A stretch of DNA of 64,000 nt. It comes from Hyaloperonospora brassicae (lineage: Eukaryota > Oomycota > Peronosporomycetes > Peronosporales > Peronosporaceae). Below, in pieces: positions 63,523 through 64,000 of this stretch; the stretch's first letter is position 1, and every line of letters begins with the position of its first letter. The position numbers and the translations under genes were made by a program. The stretch covers positions 62,001 to 126,000 of the forward strand of contig CANTFL010001411.1 in assembly GCA_947650285.1 (NCBI GenBank), in the 5' to 3' direction. Under the pieces are notes generated by a model that was not told where the DNA came from, searched no databases, and saw only the letters and a list, made by a program, of their open reading frames with translations.

Positions 63523-64000
63523 CTACCAGAGCATGGCTGCAACAGCCACAGCGATGAGAGCGGTACTAGCTGCAACAAGAATACGAGGGGCTTCGCTGCT
63601 TCCACTTTCAGCAGCAGGACTCTGGCGAGGCGTATCCTCATCCGTCGTATCATCAGTAGATCCGTCGTCCATCGTCTTGTTGGCACTGTTGACTGCCGTC
63701 GAATCGCCTGGAGGTGAGACCGTCCCCACGTCCGAAGCTTCGTTCGAAGGTGTAAAGGAACTGTCGGCTTTTTCAGCGTGATCGGCCACGTAGTCGTGGT
63801 GTGTCCAGTCCGCCGTCGTACTGGCAGCAGTGCTGTCGGCAATACTGTCTGTAACCCAAGCCGCTCCGTCGTCATTACCGGCAACGACGCTGTCTCCGAG
63901 AGTACCGATGTCCCTATCAGCATCATCTGCATGGCCGCTGCCCCCACCAGCGCCGTCTCGGACAGTATCGGTTTGCCAAGCAGCGCCATCGTCGTTAGCT
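63523..64000 (-). CDS. C-terminal part of a repeat-containing, probably GPI-anchored or tail-anchored protein (partial)
   Basis: Frame open to the window edge, ending at TAG 63523-63525; the visible part is about 158 residues. It is rich in Asp, Ser, Thr, Gly and Ala. An imperfect repeat occurs twice (NDDGAAWQTDTVRD and NDDGAAWVTDSIAD). An acidic Ser/Thr spacer follows, then a hydrophobic terminal segment (ILVAASTALIAVAVAAMLW). Such an end fits a GPI signal or a membrane anchor. No family recognised and the N-terminus is outside. Confidence 0.6.
   Translation of the reverse strand, partial: ANDDGAAWQTDTVRDGAGGGSGHADDADRDIGTLGDSVVAGNDDGAAWVTDSIADSTAASTTADWTHHDYVADHAEKADSSFTPSNEASDVGTVSPPGDSTAVNSANKTMDDGSTDDTTDEDTPRQSPAAESGSSEAPRILVAASTALIAVAVAAMLW

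Noticed and set aside
1..64000. CRISPR array, rRNA genes, prokaryotic operons
   Set aside because: No regularly spaced short repeats of CRISPR type and no rRNA sequence seen. Introns and TE types show a eukaryotic nuclear genome.

Overview
The window looks like nuclear DNA of an oomycete, probably a Peronosporales plant pathogen such as Phytophthora or a downy mildew. The evidence is an elicitin-like gene with a GPI-type tail, short GT-AG introns (61-131 bp), compact host genes often in divergent or convergent pairs, and repeat blocks of Ty3/gypsy, Ty1/copia, LINE with RNase H, pogo and Crypton elements. The species call is inference.

Layout. 1-11046: two head-to-tail copies of a chromodomain Ty3/gypsy element sharing an LTR (3096-3488); the upstream copy is cut by the window edge. 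Each carries a long antisense ORF between pol and the 3' LTR that overlaps the chromodomain ORF. Almost the whole element is built of short perfect inverted repeats. 11047-14520: gene-poor, with a degenerate 48-bp tandem repeat and a long ATAC microsatellite. 14521-25683: host island with an ASCC2-like CUE protein (-), a divergent nuclear F1-ATPase alpha-like protein (+), PRMT7 (-), an elicitin-like GPI protein (-) and a ZIP metal transporter (+, one intron). 26511-31382: degenerate Ty1/copia element (-). 31383-35535: gene-poor, with a hairpin- and GATC-rich island. 35536-about 43500: degenerate LINE with ORF1, endonuclease, reverse transcriptase and RNase H (+). 43628-51946: a pogo/Tigger-type DNA transposon bounded by perfect 17-bp TIRs and TA, into which a tandem pair of 3,224-bp Crypton-type tyrosine-recombinase units is nested. 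53863-64000: second host island with 3-isopropylmalate dehydrogenase (+, three introns), a four-KH RNA-binding protein (-), BDP1, the TFIIIB B'' subunit (+, three introns), and the C-terminal part of a repeat-containing surface protein (-).

The host genes are housekeeping functions (translation quality control, mitochondrial energy, arginine methylation, metal transport, leucine synthesis, RNA binding, Pol III transcription) plus two cell-surface or secreted proteins. They do not form one pathway. The most unusual signals are in the gypsy family: hairpin saturation with arm-preserving changes between copies, a textbook -1 frameshift signal between gag and pol, and the antisense coiled-coil ORF. 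Next are the nested pogo/Crypton structure and the divergent F1-alpha paralogue. All calls are from reading the sequence; no database search was possible.
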